Shown here: piece after piece, positions 1-8,572 of the stretch | How positions within the stretch are numbered: the stretch's first letter is position 1 | Layout of the letters: each line of letters opens with the position of its first letter | NCBI RefSeq assembly: GCF_017312725.1 | Contig: NZ_BOPO01000150.1 | Location: 1-64,000 of the forward strand | Source: Actinocatenispora comari | Lineage (GTDB): Bacteria > Actinomycetota > Actinomycetes > Mycobacteriales > Micromonosporaceae | Direction of reading: 5' to 3' | Length of the DNA: 64,000 nucleotides | Notes under the pieces: generated by a model | The model's input: only the letters and a program-made list of their open reading frames with translations | Database searches by the model: none | Told to the model about the DNA's origin: nothing | Program-made: the position numbers and the translations under genes

Positions 1-1989
1 GCCGCCGGCGGACGGGCTGCGGTCCGCGGCCGGTTCGTGCGCCCGCTGCATCAGCGCCAGCGCCGACGGGCGGATCACCTGGTCGACGGCGAGGCGGGCC
101 CGCTCCGGCGCGGTACCGGCCGCGCCCGGCACCAGCCCGGCCAGCGCCGGGACCAGGTGCGAGTCGGCGCTGTCCGGCCGGTCCATCCGTTGCGCCACCA
201 GCGACAGCAGCAGCCCGCTGACCAGCGCGTCGTCCCGGCCGATCCCGTCCACCGCGACCCGTACCGGCGCCGCGCCGGCGCCGCCCGCAGCCGCGCCGGG
301 CTGGCCACCGCCGGTGCAGCCGGCCGCACCGGCGGGGACCGTCCCGACGCCAGCGGCCGGGAGCGCCCCGGCGGAGGCCGGAGCGAGAGCCGGCGTTGCG
401 TTCGCGGGCGGGGTCTCGACCGGGTGGCGGGACGAGCGGAGCGGCAGCTCCTTGAGGAACAGCACCGCGAGCCAGCCGAGCAGCGCCACCGGTACCGCGG
501 TGAGGAACACGGTGTGCAGCGAGCCGGTGAACGCCTCCCGCACCACGTGCTGCACGACCGGCTTCAGGTGCTTGATCGCCTCCGGCGAGCCGATGCTGGA
601 CGAGTCGAGCCCACCGCCACCGGCGATGTTCAGGTGCGCCTTGACCGCCTGGGTGACGATCTCGTCGGCGAGCCGGTTGGTCAGGATCGCGCCGAACGCG
701 GCGACCCCGATCGCGCCGCCCAGCGAGCGGAAGTACGAGACGCCCGAGGTGGTGGCGGCCATGTCCGCGCGCCCGACCGCGTTCTGCGCGGCGAGGATCA
801 GCGTCTGCATCGTCATGCCGAGGCCGGCGCCGAGCACCGCCACGTACAGCCCGATCGTGACGTGCGACGAGTCGACGTGCAGCCGGGACAGCAGGAACAT
901 GCCGAGCGAGACGACCAGCATGCCGATGACCGGGAAGACCTTCCACCGCCCGGTACGGGTGATGACCTGCCCGATCCCGATGGAGAACAGGAACATCGCG
1001 ATCACCATCGGCAGCGTCATCAGGCCGGACGCGGTCGGCGACATGCCCTGCACGATCTGCAGGTACTGCGGCAGGTAGATGATCCCGCCGAACATCGCGA
1101 CGCCGACCAGCAGCGACGCCGTCGCGGTGAGCACGAACGTACGGTTGCGGAACAGTCGCGGCGGCAGGATCGGGTCGTGCGCCCGCCGTTCGGCGAAGAT
1201 CGCGCCGACCAGGCAGAGCAGCGCCGCGCCGCTCAGCCCGTACGTCCAGGGCGAGTTCCAGGCGAACTCCTGCCCGGCGAACGACAGCATCCCCACCAGC
1301 AGCGCCGATCCCGCGGTCAGGAACGTCGCGCCGATCCAGTCGACCTTCGCGTCGCGGGCCACGTGCGGCAGCTTCAGGATCTTCTGGATCATCACGAACG
1401 CGACGATCGCGAGCGGGATCGAGATGAAGAAGCAGTACCGCCAGCCGGGGCCGTCGACGAGGAACCCGCCCAGCAGCGGGCCGGCGACGGTGGACACCCC
1501 GAACGCCGCACCGAGATAGCCGGAGTACCGGCCGCGTTCCCGCGGTTCGACGATGTCGCCGAGGATCACCTGGGTCAGCGCGGACAGCCCGCCGGCGCCG
1601 ATGCCCTGGAACGCGCGGGCGACGATCATCTCGGTCATGTTCTGCGAGAACCCGGCCGCGGCGCAGGACACCACGAAGATGACCAGGGAGAGCTGGAACA
1701 GCACCTTGCGGCCGAACAGGTCGGACAGCTTGCCCCACAACGGGGTGGACGCGGTCATCGTCAGCAGGGTCGCGCTCGCGATCCAGGACAGCCGGTTCTG
1801 CGCGTGGAACTCACCGACGATCGTCGGCAGCGCGGTGCTCACCACCGAGGTGGAGATCATCGAGGTGAGCAGCGCCATCAGCAGCGCCGCCAGCACCTCC
1901 AGGACCTGCCGGTGGGTGTACCGCGGCCGGACGGCCGTTGCCGCCGGTCCGGCCGGCGCCGCGTCGGGCTGCGTCGCCATCGCCGTCAT
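1..1989 (-). CDS. MFS drug exporter, DHA2 (EmrB/QacA) type, 3' end outside window
   Basis: At least 663 codons are open, from ATG at 1989 (GAAGGTGACC just upstream) to the window edge, with no stop seen. Residues about 28-515 are a run of hydrophobic helices typical of 14-TM proton-driven multidrug exporters. The loop 2-3 signature GKLSDLFGRK is at residues 86-95 and an antiporter-type GPLLGG stretch follows. The family usually ends near 500-530 residues. Here at least 148 more residues follow: an Ala/Pro/Gly-rich linker, then a more ordered mixed segment, perhaps a cytosolic domain. It lies 50 bp downstream of a MarR gene on the same strand, so an operon with drug-responsive repression is inferred. 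Substrate unknown. Confidence 0.9.
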   Translation of the reverse strand, partial: MTAMATQPDAAPAGPAATAVRPRYTHRQVLEVLAALLMALLTSMISTSVVSTALPTIVGEFHAQNRLSWIASATLLTMTASTPLWGKLSDLFGRKVLFQLSLVIFVVSCAAAGFSQNMTEMIVARAFQGIGAGGLSALTQVILGDIVEPRERGRYSGYLGAAFGVSTVAGPLLGGFLVDGPGWRYCFFISIPLAIVAFVMIQKILKLPHVARDAKVDWIGATFLTAGSALLVGMLSFAGQEFAWNSPWTYGLSGAALLCLVGAIFAERRAHDPILPPRLFRNRTFVLTATASLLVGVAMFGGIIYLPQYLQIVQGMSPTASGLMTLPMVIAMFLFSIGIGQVITRTGRWKVFPVIGMLVVSLGMFLLSRLHVDSSHVTIGLYVAVLGAGLGMTMQTLILAAQNAVGRADMAATTSGVSYFRSLGGAIGVAAFGAILTNRLADEIVTQAVKAHLNIAGGGGLDSSSIGSPEAIKHLKPVVQHVVREAFTGSLHTVFLTAVPVALLGWLAVLFLKELPLRSSRHPVETPPANATPALAPASAGALPAAGVGTVPAGAAGCTGGGQPGAAAGGAGAAPVRVAVDGIGRDDALVSGLLLSLVAQRMDRPDSADSHLVPALAGLVPGAAGTAPERARLAVDQVIRPSALALMQRAHEPAADRSPSAGG

Positions 1990-2005
1990 GGTCACCTTCT
2001 CTTTG

Positions 2006-2039
2006 CTTGGTTCGGTTCGTGGCTTGGTTCGGTTCGTGG
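2006..2039. repeat. perfect 17-bp direct repeat between marR-type gene and exporter
   Basis: Two head-to-tail perfect copies of CTTGGTTCGGTTCGTGG (2006-2022 and 2023-2039) fill most of the 50-bp gap between the MarR stop and the exporter start. They could be an operator, an mRNA spacer or a recent slippage duplication; the sequence alone does not decide. Confidence 0.8.
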
Positions 2040-2678
2040 TCAGGAAGTCAGTTGCGGCTGCGCCGCTCCGCCCGGCGCCGACGCCGACGCGCCGCCCGAC
2101 GCCTCGGGGCCCGGCGCCTCGGGGTCCGACGCCGACGGGTCCGGTGCCGACGGGCCCGGTGCCTCCGGGTCCGGCGCCGACGGGTCCGGTGTCTCGGCGG
2201 TACGGAACGGGCAGGGCTGCTGGTCGGACAGGTCGGCGAGCGCGTCGACCGCCTCCCGCAGCGCGTTGGCGGCGTCGATCAGCCGGGCCGCCCGTTCGGT
2301 GCCGAGCCGGCGCTCGCAGAGGACGGCGATGTCCTCGCGGGCGGTGGCGAGGCGGCGGGTGGCCTCGTCGGTCAGGTAGAGCCGGTGCGCGCGCTGGTCC
2401 TCGGGATCGGGCTCGATCCGCACCCAACCCTGCTGGACGAGCTGGTCGACCTGGCGGCTCACCGTGGACATGGCCACGCCGCGGCCGCGGGCGAGGTCGC
2501 TGGTGCGCACCCCGGGGACCCGCTCCAGCAGCGGGATCAGGTGGTGCGCGGCCATCACGTCGGACATGACGGTGCGGTACACCGACCGCATCAGGGGGCC
2601 GAGCCGCCAGGTGGCTTCGCGGATGTCGGCCAGCGCGTCAGCGATTCGAGCCTCGGGGGCAGAGGTCACCGAACTCAC
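2040..2678 (-). CDS. MarR-family transcriptional regulator with repetitive tail
   Basis: The protein has 212 residues. Residues about 25-140 form a MarR winged helix: the stretch TSDLARGRGVAMSTVSRQVD is the recognition region and the wing follows (DPEDQRAHRLYLTDEA). MarR proteins bind small phenolic or drug ligands and usually repress an adjacent exporter. That fits the DHA2 exporter directly downstream. MarR proteins are normally 140-160 residues; the extra C-terminus is a Pro-Asp-Ala/Ser/Glu pentapeptide tail coded by a 15-bp tandem repeat. A dyad at 2758-2784 upstream is a likely operator. Start ATG at 2678 is chosen because the family N-terminus fits it; an SD-like GAGGTGAG precedes it. 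Confidence 0.9.
   Translation of the reverse strand: MSSVTSAPEARIADALADIREATWRLGPLMRSVYRTVMSDVMAAHHLIPLLERVPGVRTSDLARGRGVAMSTVSRQVDQLVQQGWVRIEPDPEDQRAHRLYLTDEATRRLATAREDIAVLCERRLGTERAARLIDAANALREAVDALADLSDQQPCPFRTAETPDPSAPDPEAPGPSAPDPSASDPEAPGPEASGGASASAPGGAAQPQLTS
2098..2202. repeat. 15-bp minisatellite coding the MarR tail
   Basis: Six full units and one degenerate unit of about 15 bp (example GCCGACGGGTCCGGT) run in frame through the 3' end of the MarR gene. They encode pentapeptides such as PDPSA, PDPEA and PGPSA. Similar 15-bp arrays occur at 27872 and 34711. Confidence 0.85.
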
Positions 2679-2757
2679 CTCGGTTGGGTCACGAGGTCCG
2701 CACAGATGGGGCTGTGAGGACCTCTGAGGGCGCGTCGACGGGGATCAGCGCGACCTG

Positions 2758-2784
2758 CAGTTGTTTGCGCGATACAAGCAACTG
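2758..2784. promoter_or_regulatory. inverted repeat, probable MarR operator
   Basis: CAGTTGTTTG (2758-2767) and CAAGCAACTG (2775-2784) form a 10-bp dyad with one mismatch around a 7-nt spacer. It lies 80 bp upstream of the MarR start and 48 bp upstream of the divergent TetR start, so it could serve either gene. Its half-site TTG/CAA character is common in MarR operators. Confidence 0.6.
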
Positions 2785-2786
2785 TA

Positions 2787-2825
2787 GTAAGCACGCGTTT
2801 ACTTCGTCAACCGGGGCCGTAAAAT
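2787..2825 (+). promoter_or_regulatory. TetR gene promoter with overlapping dyad
   Basis: A -35-like TTTACT (2798-2803), a 16-nt spacer and a -10 TAAAAT (2820-2825) sit 6 nt before the GTG start at 2832, so a leaderless transcript is predicted. GTAAGC-ACGC-GTTTAC (2787-2802, one mismatch) overlaps the -35 and could be the autoregulatory operator. Confidence 0.6.
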
Positions 2826-2831
2826 GGCGCC

Positions 2832-3419
2832 GTGACGACCGGCACAGCCCCCCAGGACGAGCACCCGACCCGCGCCCGCGACCGGGGCGCCACCGAGGCG
2901 CGCATCCTCGACTGCGCCGCCCGCCTCTTCGCCGAACAGGGGTACCGGACCGTCACGGTGCGCGCCATCGCCGCCGGCGCGGACGTCAACGTCGCGCTGA
3001 TCAACCGGTACTTCGGCTCCAAGCTCGGGCTGTTCGACGCGGTCCTCGGCGCCGGGGCGACGCTGCCGCAGCTCGACGCCGTACCGCTGGACGAGCTGCC
3101 CCGCTACCTCGCCGAGTACGCGATGCGCCGGCGCCAGCGGTCCGCCGACAGCAGCCGGGCGCTGTCCGCCGCGACCCGGTCGGTCGAGTCGCCCGAGATC
3201 CGCGAACTGCTCCGGGAGCGGCTGGAGAAGCAGCTGATCGGGCCGCTCGCGGCCCGGCTACCGGCCACCGAGGCGCGCCGGCGCGCCGCACTGTGCGTCG
3301 CGGTCCTGATCGGGACCGGGTACGTGCGCGGCCTGCTCGCCGACGACACCCCGCCGGACCCGGCCTTCCTCGACCACCTCACCGACGTCTTCCGTACCTG
3401 CCTCCGCCAGCCGAGCTGA
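2832..3419 (+). CDS. TetR/AcrR-family transcriptional regulator
   Basis: The protein has 195 residues. The N-terminal TetR helix-turn-helix is clear at about residues 22-65, with RILDCAARLFAEQGYRTVTV leading into the recognition helix and then NRYFGSKLGLFDAVL. The rest is an all-helical ligand domain of no specific class I can name. GTG at 2832 is chosen because it follows TAAAAT by 6 nt, the spacing seen at many starts here. It is divergent from the MarR gene and convergent with the flavohaemoprotein. Target unknown; autoregulation is likely from the dyad at its -35. Confidence 0.9.
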   Translation: MTTGTAPQDEHPTRARDRGATEARILDCAARLFAEQGYRTVTVRAIAAGADVNVALINRYFGSKLGLFDAVLGAGATLPQLDAVPLDELPRYLAEYAMRRRQRSADSSRALSAATRSVESPEIRELLRERLEKQLIGPLAARLPATEARRRAALCVAVLIGTGYVRGLLADDTPPDPAFLDHLTDVFRTCLRQPS

Positions 3420-3450
3420 GCCCGGGGGGGGCGAGCGCCGGCCGGCCGCG

Positions 3451-4545
3451 TCAGTCGTACGGGTCGTGGTGGATGCGGGCGGCCGGCACGCCCCGGCCGT
3501 GCAGGGCGGCGACCGTCGCCCGCAGCATCGCGGGCGAGCCGGACAGCACGAAGTCGTGGTCGTCCCACTGCCCGCGCCGGGCGAGCACGTCGGCGAGCAG
3601 CCCGCGTTCGCCCTGGTATCCGGGATCGTCGCTGACCACCGGCACCAGCCGCAGCCACGGCCGGCACACCGCGAGCTCCGCCAGCGCGGCCAGGTCGTAC
3701 AGGCCGGCCTCGGTGCGGGCGCCGACGAACAGGTGCACCCAGCGCTCCCAGCCGGCCGGCGCCGCCTCGATCAGCGCGCGCACCGGCGCGACCCCGGTAC
3801 CACCACACAGGCACACCACGTCCCGGTCGGCCGGCAGCGACAGGTCACCCGCCGGCCGGCCGAGCCGGACCATCTCACCCGGCCGCAGCTTCCACACCAG
3901 CGCCGGCGACACGATGCCGGGACCGACCGCCCGGACGTGGAACTCCAGCACGCCGTCCGGGCGCGGCGCGGTCGCCATCGAGTACCGCCGCCACACCCGC
4001 GGCTCGTGCCCGGTCTCGACCGGCACGTACTGCCCGGGTCGGTAGGGCAGCGGTTCGAGCGGTCGGCAGGTGAACACCGCGACCTCGGCCGAGCGCCGCT
4101 CGTGCGTCAACACCTCGGCGAACCGGTACGCCGGGGTCGGCTCGGCCGCCGCACCGGCGTTCATCCGCGCCGCGATCAGGTCGTACCCGGTGCGCCAGGC
4201 GCGCTCCGTCTCCTCGCTCCAGTCGGTACCGGAGTGCACCCGGATCGCCTCGATCAGGCACTCCCGGAAGATCTCGTGGTGCGCCGACTCGACGTCGAAC
4301 CGGCGGTGCGCCCGGCCGAGCGCCCGCAGTGACGCGTCGAACTCGGCCGGCCGGTCCAGCGCCGCGATCGCCTGACCGATGGCGGCCATCAGCTTCGCTC
4401 GCTGCGCCCGCAGCTGGATCGGGAACAGGTCGCGCAGCTGCGGCGCGGCCAGGAACAGCCGGGCGTAGAAGTACGCCGAGAGCCGGTCCTGGCGGTCGGC
4501 GACCCGCGCCCAGCTCCGCGCCAGCGTCTGCGCCACGCCGCTCAT
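3451..4545 (-). CDS. flavohaemoprotein-type globin/FAD/NAD reductase
   Basis: This 364-residue protein has a globin domain (about 1-140), an FAD-binding reductase domain (about 150-245) and an NAD-binding domain to the end. That is the layout of NO dioxygenases or related flavohaemoglobins, which use NAD(P)H and O2 to turn NO into nitrate in the cytoplasm. Visible residues: B10-type Tyr27, CD1-type Phe41, E7-like Gln48, proximal His80, FAD motif RRYSMATAP and nucleotide motif GGTGVAPV. The usual Cys-Gly-Pro nicotinamide motif reads SGSPAM, so the Cys is replaced by Ser. It has no operon partner. An NO-detoxifying role is inferred from family only. Confidence 0.88.
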   Translation of the reverse strand: MSGVAQTLARSWARVADRQDRLSAYFYARLFLAAPQLRDLFPIQLRAQRAKLMAAIGQAIAALDRPAEFDASLRALGRAHRRFDVESAHHEIFRECLIEAIRVHSGTDWSEETERAWRTGYDLIAARMNAGAAAEPTPAYRFAEVLTHERRSAEVAVFTCRPLEPLPYRPGQYVPVETGHEPRVWRRYSMATAPRPDGVLEFHVRAVGPGIVSPALVWKLRPGEMVRLGRPAGDLSLPADRDVVCLCGGTGVAPVRALIEAAPAGWERWVHLFVGARTEAGLYDLAALAELAVCRPWLRLVPVVSDDPGYQGERGLLADVLARRGQWDDHDFVLSGSPAMLRATVAALHGRGVPAARIHHDPYD

Positions 4546-4875
4546 CGGCCCTCACTCGTACGGCAAGACCGCCGCGCGGGCGCCGGCGGCGGTCAGGTGA
4601 TCCGGGTCGGGCGGATCGTCGTCGAACCACGGGCCCGGCAAGCCACGGATCGTCCGCGACTCACCTCATACGGTAGGCACGAGGTCCGCAAGGTCACCAC
4701 CCCGTCACCCCCATCCCGCCCTGTCCGAATCCGGTCAGCACGGTGCCCGACACCGCTCGCCCCGCTGCGGCCAGGGACATCGACAGGCGGCGACGCGAGG
4801 ACGTCCGCGCGCAGCCAGCCGGGCCCGGCACGAAAACCGCCGGAAGCGGTGCGCCGCGCGCGCTAGCCTGCCGCA
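4546..4875. other. intergenic region, no gene seen
   Basis: About 330 bp lie between the divergent flavohaemoprotein and the GNAT gene. I see no convincing coding frame. The only clear signal is TAGCCT (4864-4869) placed 6 nt before the ATG at 4876. No NO-regulator operator was recognised upstream of the flavohaemoprotein. Confidence 0.5.
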
Positions 4876-5337
4876 ATGACCGCCAGACCGCCGCTCGTAC
4901 CGGACGACTTCGCCCTCCCGCAGCCACCGGCGACCGACCGGTACCGGCTCGAACCGCTCGGACCGCAGCACAACGAGTCCGACCATGCCGCGTGGACCGG
5001 CAGCATCGACCACATCCGCGCCACGCCCGGCTTCGAGCAAGGCTCCTGGCCACCCGCCGACGGCATGACGCCGCAGGCGAACCTCGCCGACCTGCGCCGG
5101 CACGCCGACGACTTCGCCCGGCGGGTCGGCTTCACCTACACCGTGCTGTCGGTACCGGACGGTGAGGTGATCGGCTGCGTCTACGTCTACGGTTCCCGTA
5201 CCGAGCCCGGCACCGTCGACGTCGCCTCCTGGGTCCGGGCCGACCACGCCGACCTCGACGCCGACCTGTACCGGGTGGTCCGCGGCTGGCTCACCACCGC
5301 CTGGCCCTTCCACCGCCTCGACTACGCCCCCCGCTGA
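4876..5337 (+). CDS. GNAT-like N-acetyltransferase
   Basis: A 153-residue protein resembling the GNAT superfamily: an N-terminal beta/alpha part, then a central strand pair (FTYTVLSVPDGEVIGCVYVY, about 95-115) typical of the acetyl-CoA-binding core, followed by VDVASWV and a final helix. The classical Q/RxxGxG/A acetyl-CoA loop is not obvious, so activity is uncertain. ATG at 4876 follows TAGCCT by 6 nt, suggesting a leaderless mRNA. Convergent with the DinB gene. Substrate unknown. Confidence 0.7.
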   Translation: MTARPPLVPDDFALPQPPATDRYRLEPLGPQHNESDHAAWTGSIDHIRATPGFEQGSWPPADGMTPQANLADLRRHADDFARRVGFTYTVLSVPDGEVIGCVYVYGSRTEPGTVDVASWVRADHADLDADLYRVVRGWLTTAWPFHRLDYAPR

Positions 5338-5395
5338 CCACCTCGGCCGTACGGCAGGTACCACCAAGCTTCGACTCGGCCCGGTCGACCGGGCG

Positions 5396-5938
5396 TCAGT
5401 TCGGGGCGTCCTCGCCGACGAGGCCGTCGATGGACTCGCGGATCAGGTCGGCGTGGCCGGTGTGCCGGGCGTACTCCTCGATCAGGTCGACGAGCACCCG
5501 GCGCAGGTTGAGCGTCTCCGGGCCGTCGGACAGGGCGAGCAGGCGGCCGAGGTCCGCCTCGGCGAGTACCCGGTCGACCGCGGCCTCCGAGCGCGCCACC
5601 GCCGCCAGCCACAGCGCCCGCAGCTCCGCCGGCGAGTCGTCGGCGGCCGAGGTCCACGGCCAGTCCCCGTCCGCGGCCATCGGCGCCCACACCGCCGGGT
5701 AGTCGTCGCCCAGCAGCAGGTGGGTGAAGTAGTGGTCCTCCACCAGGGCCAGGTGCTTGACCAGGCCACCGAGCGTGAGGGTGGACGGCCCGAGGGTGCG
5801 GCGCATCGCGGCGGCGTCCAGCCCGCCGGTCTTCCAGGCGAACGTCCGCCGGTTCCGGTACAGCGCACCGAGCAGCGCCTCGACCTCGCCGGGCGCGGCG
5901 GAGAACGGACGCGGGGTCAACTCGCTCGTCTCACTCAT
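5396..5938 (-). CDS. DinB/DUF664-family protein
   Basis: The product has 180 residues from ATG 5938. It shows the DinB-type four-helix pattern: LGGLVKHLALVEDHYF (about 75-90) carries the first His of the usual metal triad, and EEYARHTGHADLIRE near the C-terminus carries the others. DUF664 proteins bind divalent metal; some are thiol-dependent S-transferases, but the cofactor cannot be told here. A longer in-frame extension to 6151 exists but would be unlike the family, so the shorter start is used. Monocistronic, convergent with the GNAT gene. Confidence 0.85.
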   Translation of the reverse strand: MSETSELTPRPFSAAPGEVEALLGALYRNRRTFAWKTGGLDAAAMRRTLGPSTLTLGGLVKHLALVEDHYFTHLLLGDDYPAVWAPMAADGDWPWTSAADDSPAELRALWLAAVARSEAAVDRVLAEADLGRLLALSDGPETLNLRRVLVDLIEEYARHTGHADLIRESIDGLVGEDAPN

Positions 5939-6065
5939 GCCGCCGACGCTAAACCAGGTTCCGGACACAGCACTTCCGGATCCGCGCCCGCTCACCCCCG
6001 CGTACCGGTGAGTTTCGGTGCCTTCGGTCGTCTGCCCTGACGACGGCACGAGCAGGAGGACGATC

Positions 6066-6362
6066 ATGACCGCAGACCCGAAAGCACCCGGCGCACTGGA
6101 TCGCCGGTTCCAGGCCGAGTTGCGGACCAGCCCGGCGAAGGGCGGGCACACCTACGTGGTCATGCCCGGCTCGGCCGCCTACTTCGGTACTCGCGGGCGC
6201 GTCCGGGTGCGCGCCACCATCGACGGGCACCGGTTCGAGAGCTCCTTCATGGCGCTCGGCGACGGTACGCACAAGCTTCCGATCCGCGCCGAGGTACGCC
6301 GGGCCGTCGGCAAGACCACCGGCGATACCGTGACCGTCCACCTCCTCGAACGCCTGCCCTGA
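6066..6362 (+). CDS. DUF1905-domain protein
   Basis: A 98-residue protein made of a single small beta-barrel-like DUF1905 domain (motif [17 protein letters not shown] in the middle, then VHLLERLP at the end). DUF1905 proteins are often fused to or neighbour YdeI-type proteins, but no partner is adjacent. Function unknown. ATG 6066 is preceded by GAGCAGGAGGA at a good spacing, which decides against the upstream in-frame start at 6018. Confidence 0.85.
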   Translation: MTADPKAPGALDRRFQAELRTSPAKGGHTYVVMPGSAAYFGTRGRVRVRATIDGHRFESSFMALGDGTHKLPIRAEVRRAVGKTTGDTVTVHLLERLP

Positions 6363-6517
6363 CCGGCACGCGGCGCCCGCGCCGAGCCCGTACGCCGGAA
6401 CGAGGTGCCCCGACGTGCCCGCGTGGGGACGGTTCGGGCTCGCCGGGATCGGGTCGGTCGGGTCCGGGCCCGTTTCGTACCTGGCGCGTGCTTGCCGGCC
6501 GGGTCTACCGTCGCGCC

Positions 6518-7006
6518 ATGCACGTCTTCCTGCTCCTGCTCCCGATCCTGATCGTGTTCCTGGTGCTGATGACGCTGCTCGTGACCGCGCTCGTGCTGTA
6601 CGGCCGTCGGTTGGTACGCAACCAGCGCGCGGTGCTGGCAGGCCTGCGCCGCAACGGTCTCGCGTTCCTGTGCCGCCCGACGCTGGGGCTGCGCAGCTCG
6701 GCGGGGTTCATCCTCAGCGTCGACCGGGACGCCGTCTCGCTGTGGAAGGTCGGCCTCCGCGAACCGGTGCGCCGGCAGAGTTTCCCCAGCCGCGGCGCCC
6801 GGGTGGAGCCGGCCACCGTGCAGGTCAACACGGCGCGCAAGGCGGCCGGGCTGTCCGTGGTCTCCGCCGCCGGCGAACGCCTGGACGTGTCGATCTACCC
6901 CGATCCGACGATGTCGTACTCGGCGCCCGCCAAGGGCACACCCCTCGCCGACGCCGCCCAGCAGATCCAGGCAAGCCTGGCCCGCACGACAGCCGGCTCC
7001 GACTGA
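6518..7006 (+). CDS. single-pass membrane protein of unknown function
   Basis: The 162-residue product starts with one long hydrophobic helix (residues about 3-28) followed by a positive stretch (GRRLVRNQR) and a soluble, beta-rich domain. A type II or N-in anchor is likely. I recognise no family. TACCGT (6506-6511) sits exactly 6 nt before ATG 6518, favouring this start over the in-frame upstream ATG at 6488. Confidence 0.7.
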   Translation: MHVFLLLLPILIVFLVLMTLLVTALVLYGRRLVRNQRAVLAGLRRNGLAFLCRPTLGLRSSAGFILSVDRDAVSLWKVGLREPVRRQSFPSRGARVEPATVQVNTARKAAGLSVVSAAGERLDVSIYPDPTMSYSAPAKGTPLADAAQQIQASLARTTAGSD

Positions 7007-7073
7007 CCACCGGTCGCGGCCCGCGCCGGCAAAAGCGGGTGCGGTGCCCGGGCGGGGTGGTTACGGTCCGGAC

Positions 7074-7718
7074 GTGGCCCACACCTACCCACCGCTCAAC
7101 GTCGAGATCCGCACGCCGCGGCTGACGTTGGCCGGCGCGTCCGACGAGCTGCTGGAACGCCTGGTACCGCTGGTACGGGCCGGGATCGCCGACACCGAGC
7201 CGCTGCCGTTCGACGACCCGATCTCGTTCTACGCCGACAGCCCCGAACGCGAGTGGCAGTGGCTGCGCAGCATCTGGCGCGGCCGCGGGCGGGTGAGCCC
7301 GGACTCGTGGCGGCTGTACTTCGCCGTGCTCGTCGACGGCGAGCCGGTCGGCATGCAGGACCTCACCAGCACGAACTTCACCCGCTTCGGTACGGTCTCC
7401 AGCTTCTCCTGGCTGGCCCCCGGCCGCCGCGGGCAGGGCCTCGGCAAGGAGATGCGGGCGGCGATCCTGCACCTGGCGTTCGCCGGTCTGGGCGCCCGCG
7501 AGGCCGGCAGCGACGCGTTCGTCGACAACGAAGCGTCCAACCACGTCTCCCGGGCGCTCGGGTACGAACCGAACGGTACCGACTGGGACACCCGCCGCGG
7601 CGAGGTCGCGCAGATCCAGCAGTGGCGGCTCACCCGCGACGTCTGGGAACGCCACCGCCGCGACGACATCGACCTGATCGGCGTCGAAGCGTGCCTCCCC
7701 GCCCTGGGCCTCACCTGA
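7074..7718 (+). CDS. GNAT-family N-acetyltransferase
   Basis: A 214-residue acetyltransferase close to the RimJ/RimL-like group. The core strand LYFAVLVDGEPVGMQDL, then SSFSWLAPGRRGQGLGKEMR (about 116-135), contain the RRGQGLG acetyl-CoA pyrophosphate loop. The EAGSDAFVDNEASNHVSRALGY part is the usual C-terminal helix and strand. GTG at 7074 follows TACGGT by 6 nt. The last roughly 17 codons recur as a degenerate copy near 8521. The substrate (amino group of a protein, aminoglycoside or metabolite) cannot be told. Confidence 0.88.
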   Translation: MAHTYPPLNVEIRTPRLTLAGASDELLERLVPLVRAGIADTEPLPFDDPISFYADSPEREWQWLRSIWRGRGRVSPDSWRLYFAVLVDGEPVGMQDLTSTNFTRFGTVSSFSWLAPGRRGQGLGKEMRAAILHLAFAGLGAREAGSDAFVDNEASNHVSRALGYEPNGTDWDTRRGEVAQIQQWRLTRDVWERHRRDDIDLIGVEACLPALGLT

Positions 7719-7828
7719 CGCTGCGACGTCCGGACGTCGTCACCCTTCCGACGAACGCCGCGCACCCGGCGATCCGGATGCGCGCGGCACCTGCACCTCC
7801 GCGGGCGCGAGACGGGCGCCCCGCGAGG

Positions 7829-8440
7829 TCAGCCCGTGAGGCGCCGGCGTACCGCCATCAGGTGCGCCCCCGTGACACCACCGCCGAGCAGGTACGGCTC
7901 GACACCACCGTGAACCGCGTCGATGTGCGCCAGCGTGTTGGCGACCGTGTCGGGCAGCGCGCCCGGTGTCCGCGCATAGTCGGCCGCGATGGCGGCGTCC
8001 GCCACCCCGGCGAGCCGGAGTACGAGGGCGATCACGACGCCGGTCCGGTCCCGCCCGCCGTGGCAGTGCACCACGACTGCGCCGGCCGGTGCTTCCGCGA
8101 TCGCCTCGACGACCGCGCCGAGGCGGGTGCGGCTGTGGTCGACGAGCTGGCCGTAGCTGTCGGTCGGCGTCTGATCCGCCAACCCGTCGTCGAACGCCGG
8201 TCGTAGCCGGTACCGAGGGTCGGCGGCGAACGGGCTCCGGTACTTCGCCGCCTCCCATTCCCACCGGAGATCGACGATGCGGCTCACGCCGTAGGCGTCG
8301 AGTGCCGCGATCCCGGCCGCCCCGAGCCGGTCGTGATTGTCGGTACGCACCAGGGCACGGCCCTTGATCCGTCCGTCTCCTGCCGGCAGCCCACCGAGGT
8401 CACGCGCGTTGCGCAGGTCGGGCCAGTTCAGGACGGTCAC
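7829..8440 (-). CDS. tyrosine-protein phosphatase (PtpB/SIW14-like)
   Basis: A 203-residue dual-specificity-like phosphatase. NARDLGGLPAGDG near the N-terminus is the family hallmark; the P-loop HCHGGRDRTG places nucleophile Cys126 and Arg132. Such enzymes dephosphorylate phosphotyrosine, sometimes phosphoinositides, and in mycobacteria some are secreted; no signal peptide is visible here. GTG 8440 lies 6 nt after TAGGGT on its strand, so a leaderless mRNA is likely. Located between the intact GNAT gene and a decayed copy of that gene's end. Confidence 0.9.
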   Translation of the reverse strand: MTVLNWPDLRNARDLGGLPAGDGRIKGRALVRTDNHDRLGAAGIAALDAYGVSRIVDLRWEWEAAKYRSPFAADPRYRLRPAFDDGLADQTPTDSYGQLVDHSRTRLGAVVEAIAEAPAGAVVVHCHGGRDRTGVVIALVLRLAGVADAAIAADYARTPGALPDTVANTLAHIDAVHGGVEPYLLGGGVTGAHLMAVRRRLTG

Positions 8441-8520
8441 CCGGCGACCCTACCGGGCCCAGGACACCGGTCAGTGACCGCGTGAGGTGGCACCGCCGGC
8501 GACCGGACCGCCCGCGGTGA

Positions 8521-8572
8521 CGACATCCACCTGATCGGCGTCGAGGAGTGCCTACCCGTCCTGGGCATCGCC
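8521..8572 (+). repeat. degenerate copy of the GNAT gene 3' end
   Basis: This stretch matches the last about 50 bp of the GNAT gene ending at 7718. Read in the same sense it gives DDIHLIGVEECLPVLGI against DDIDLIGVEACLPALGL. The rest of the second gene is absent. It overlaps the stop of the truncated HIT gene on the other strand. It is either the remnant of a lost paralogue or a duplicated gene end. Confidence 0.75.
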
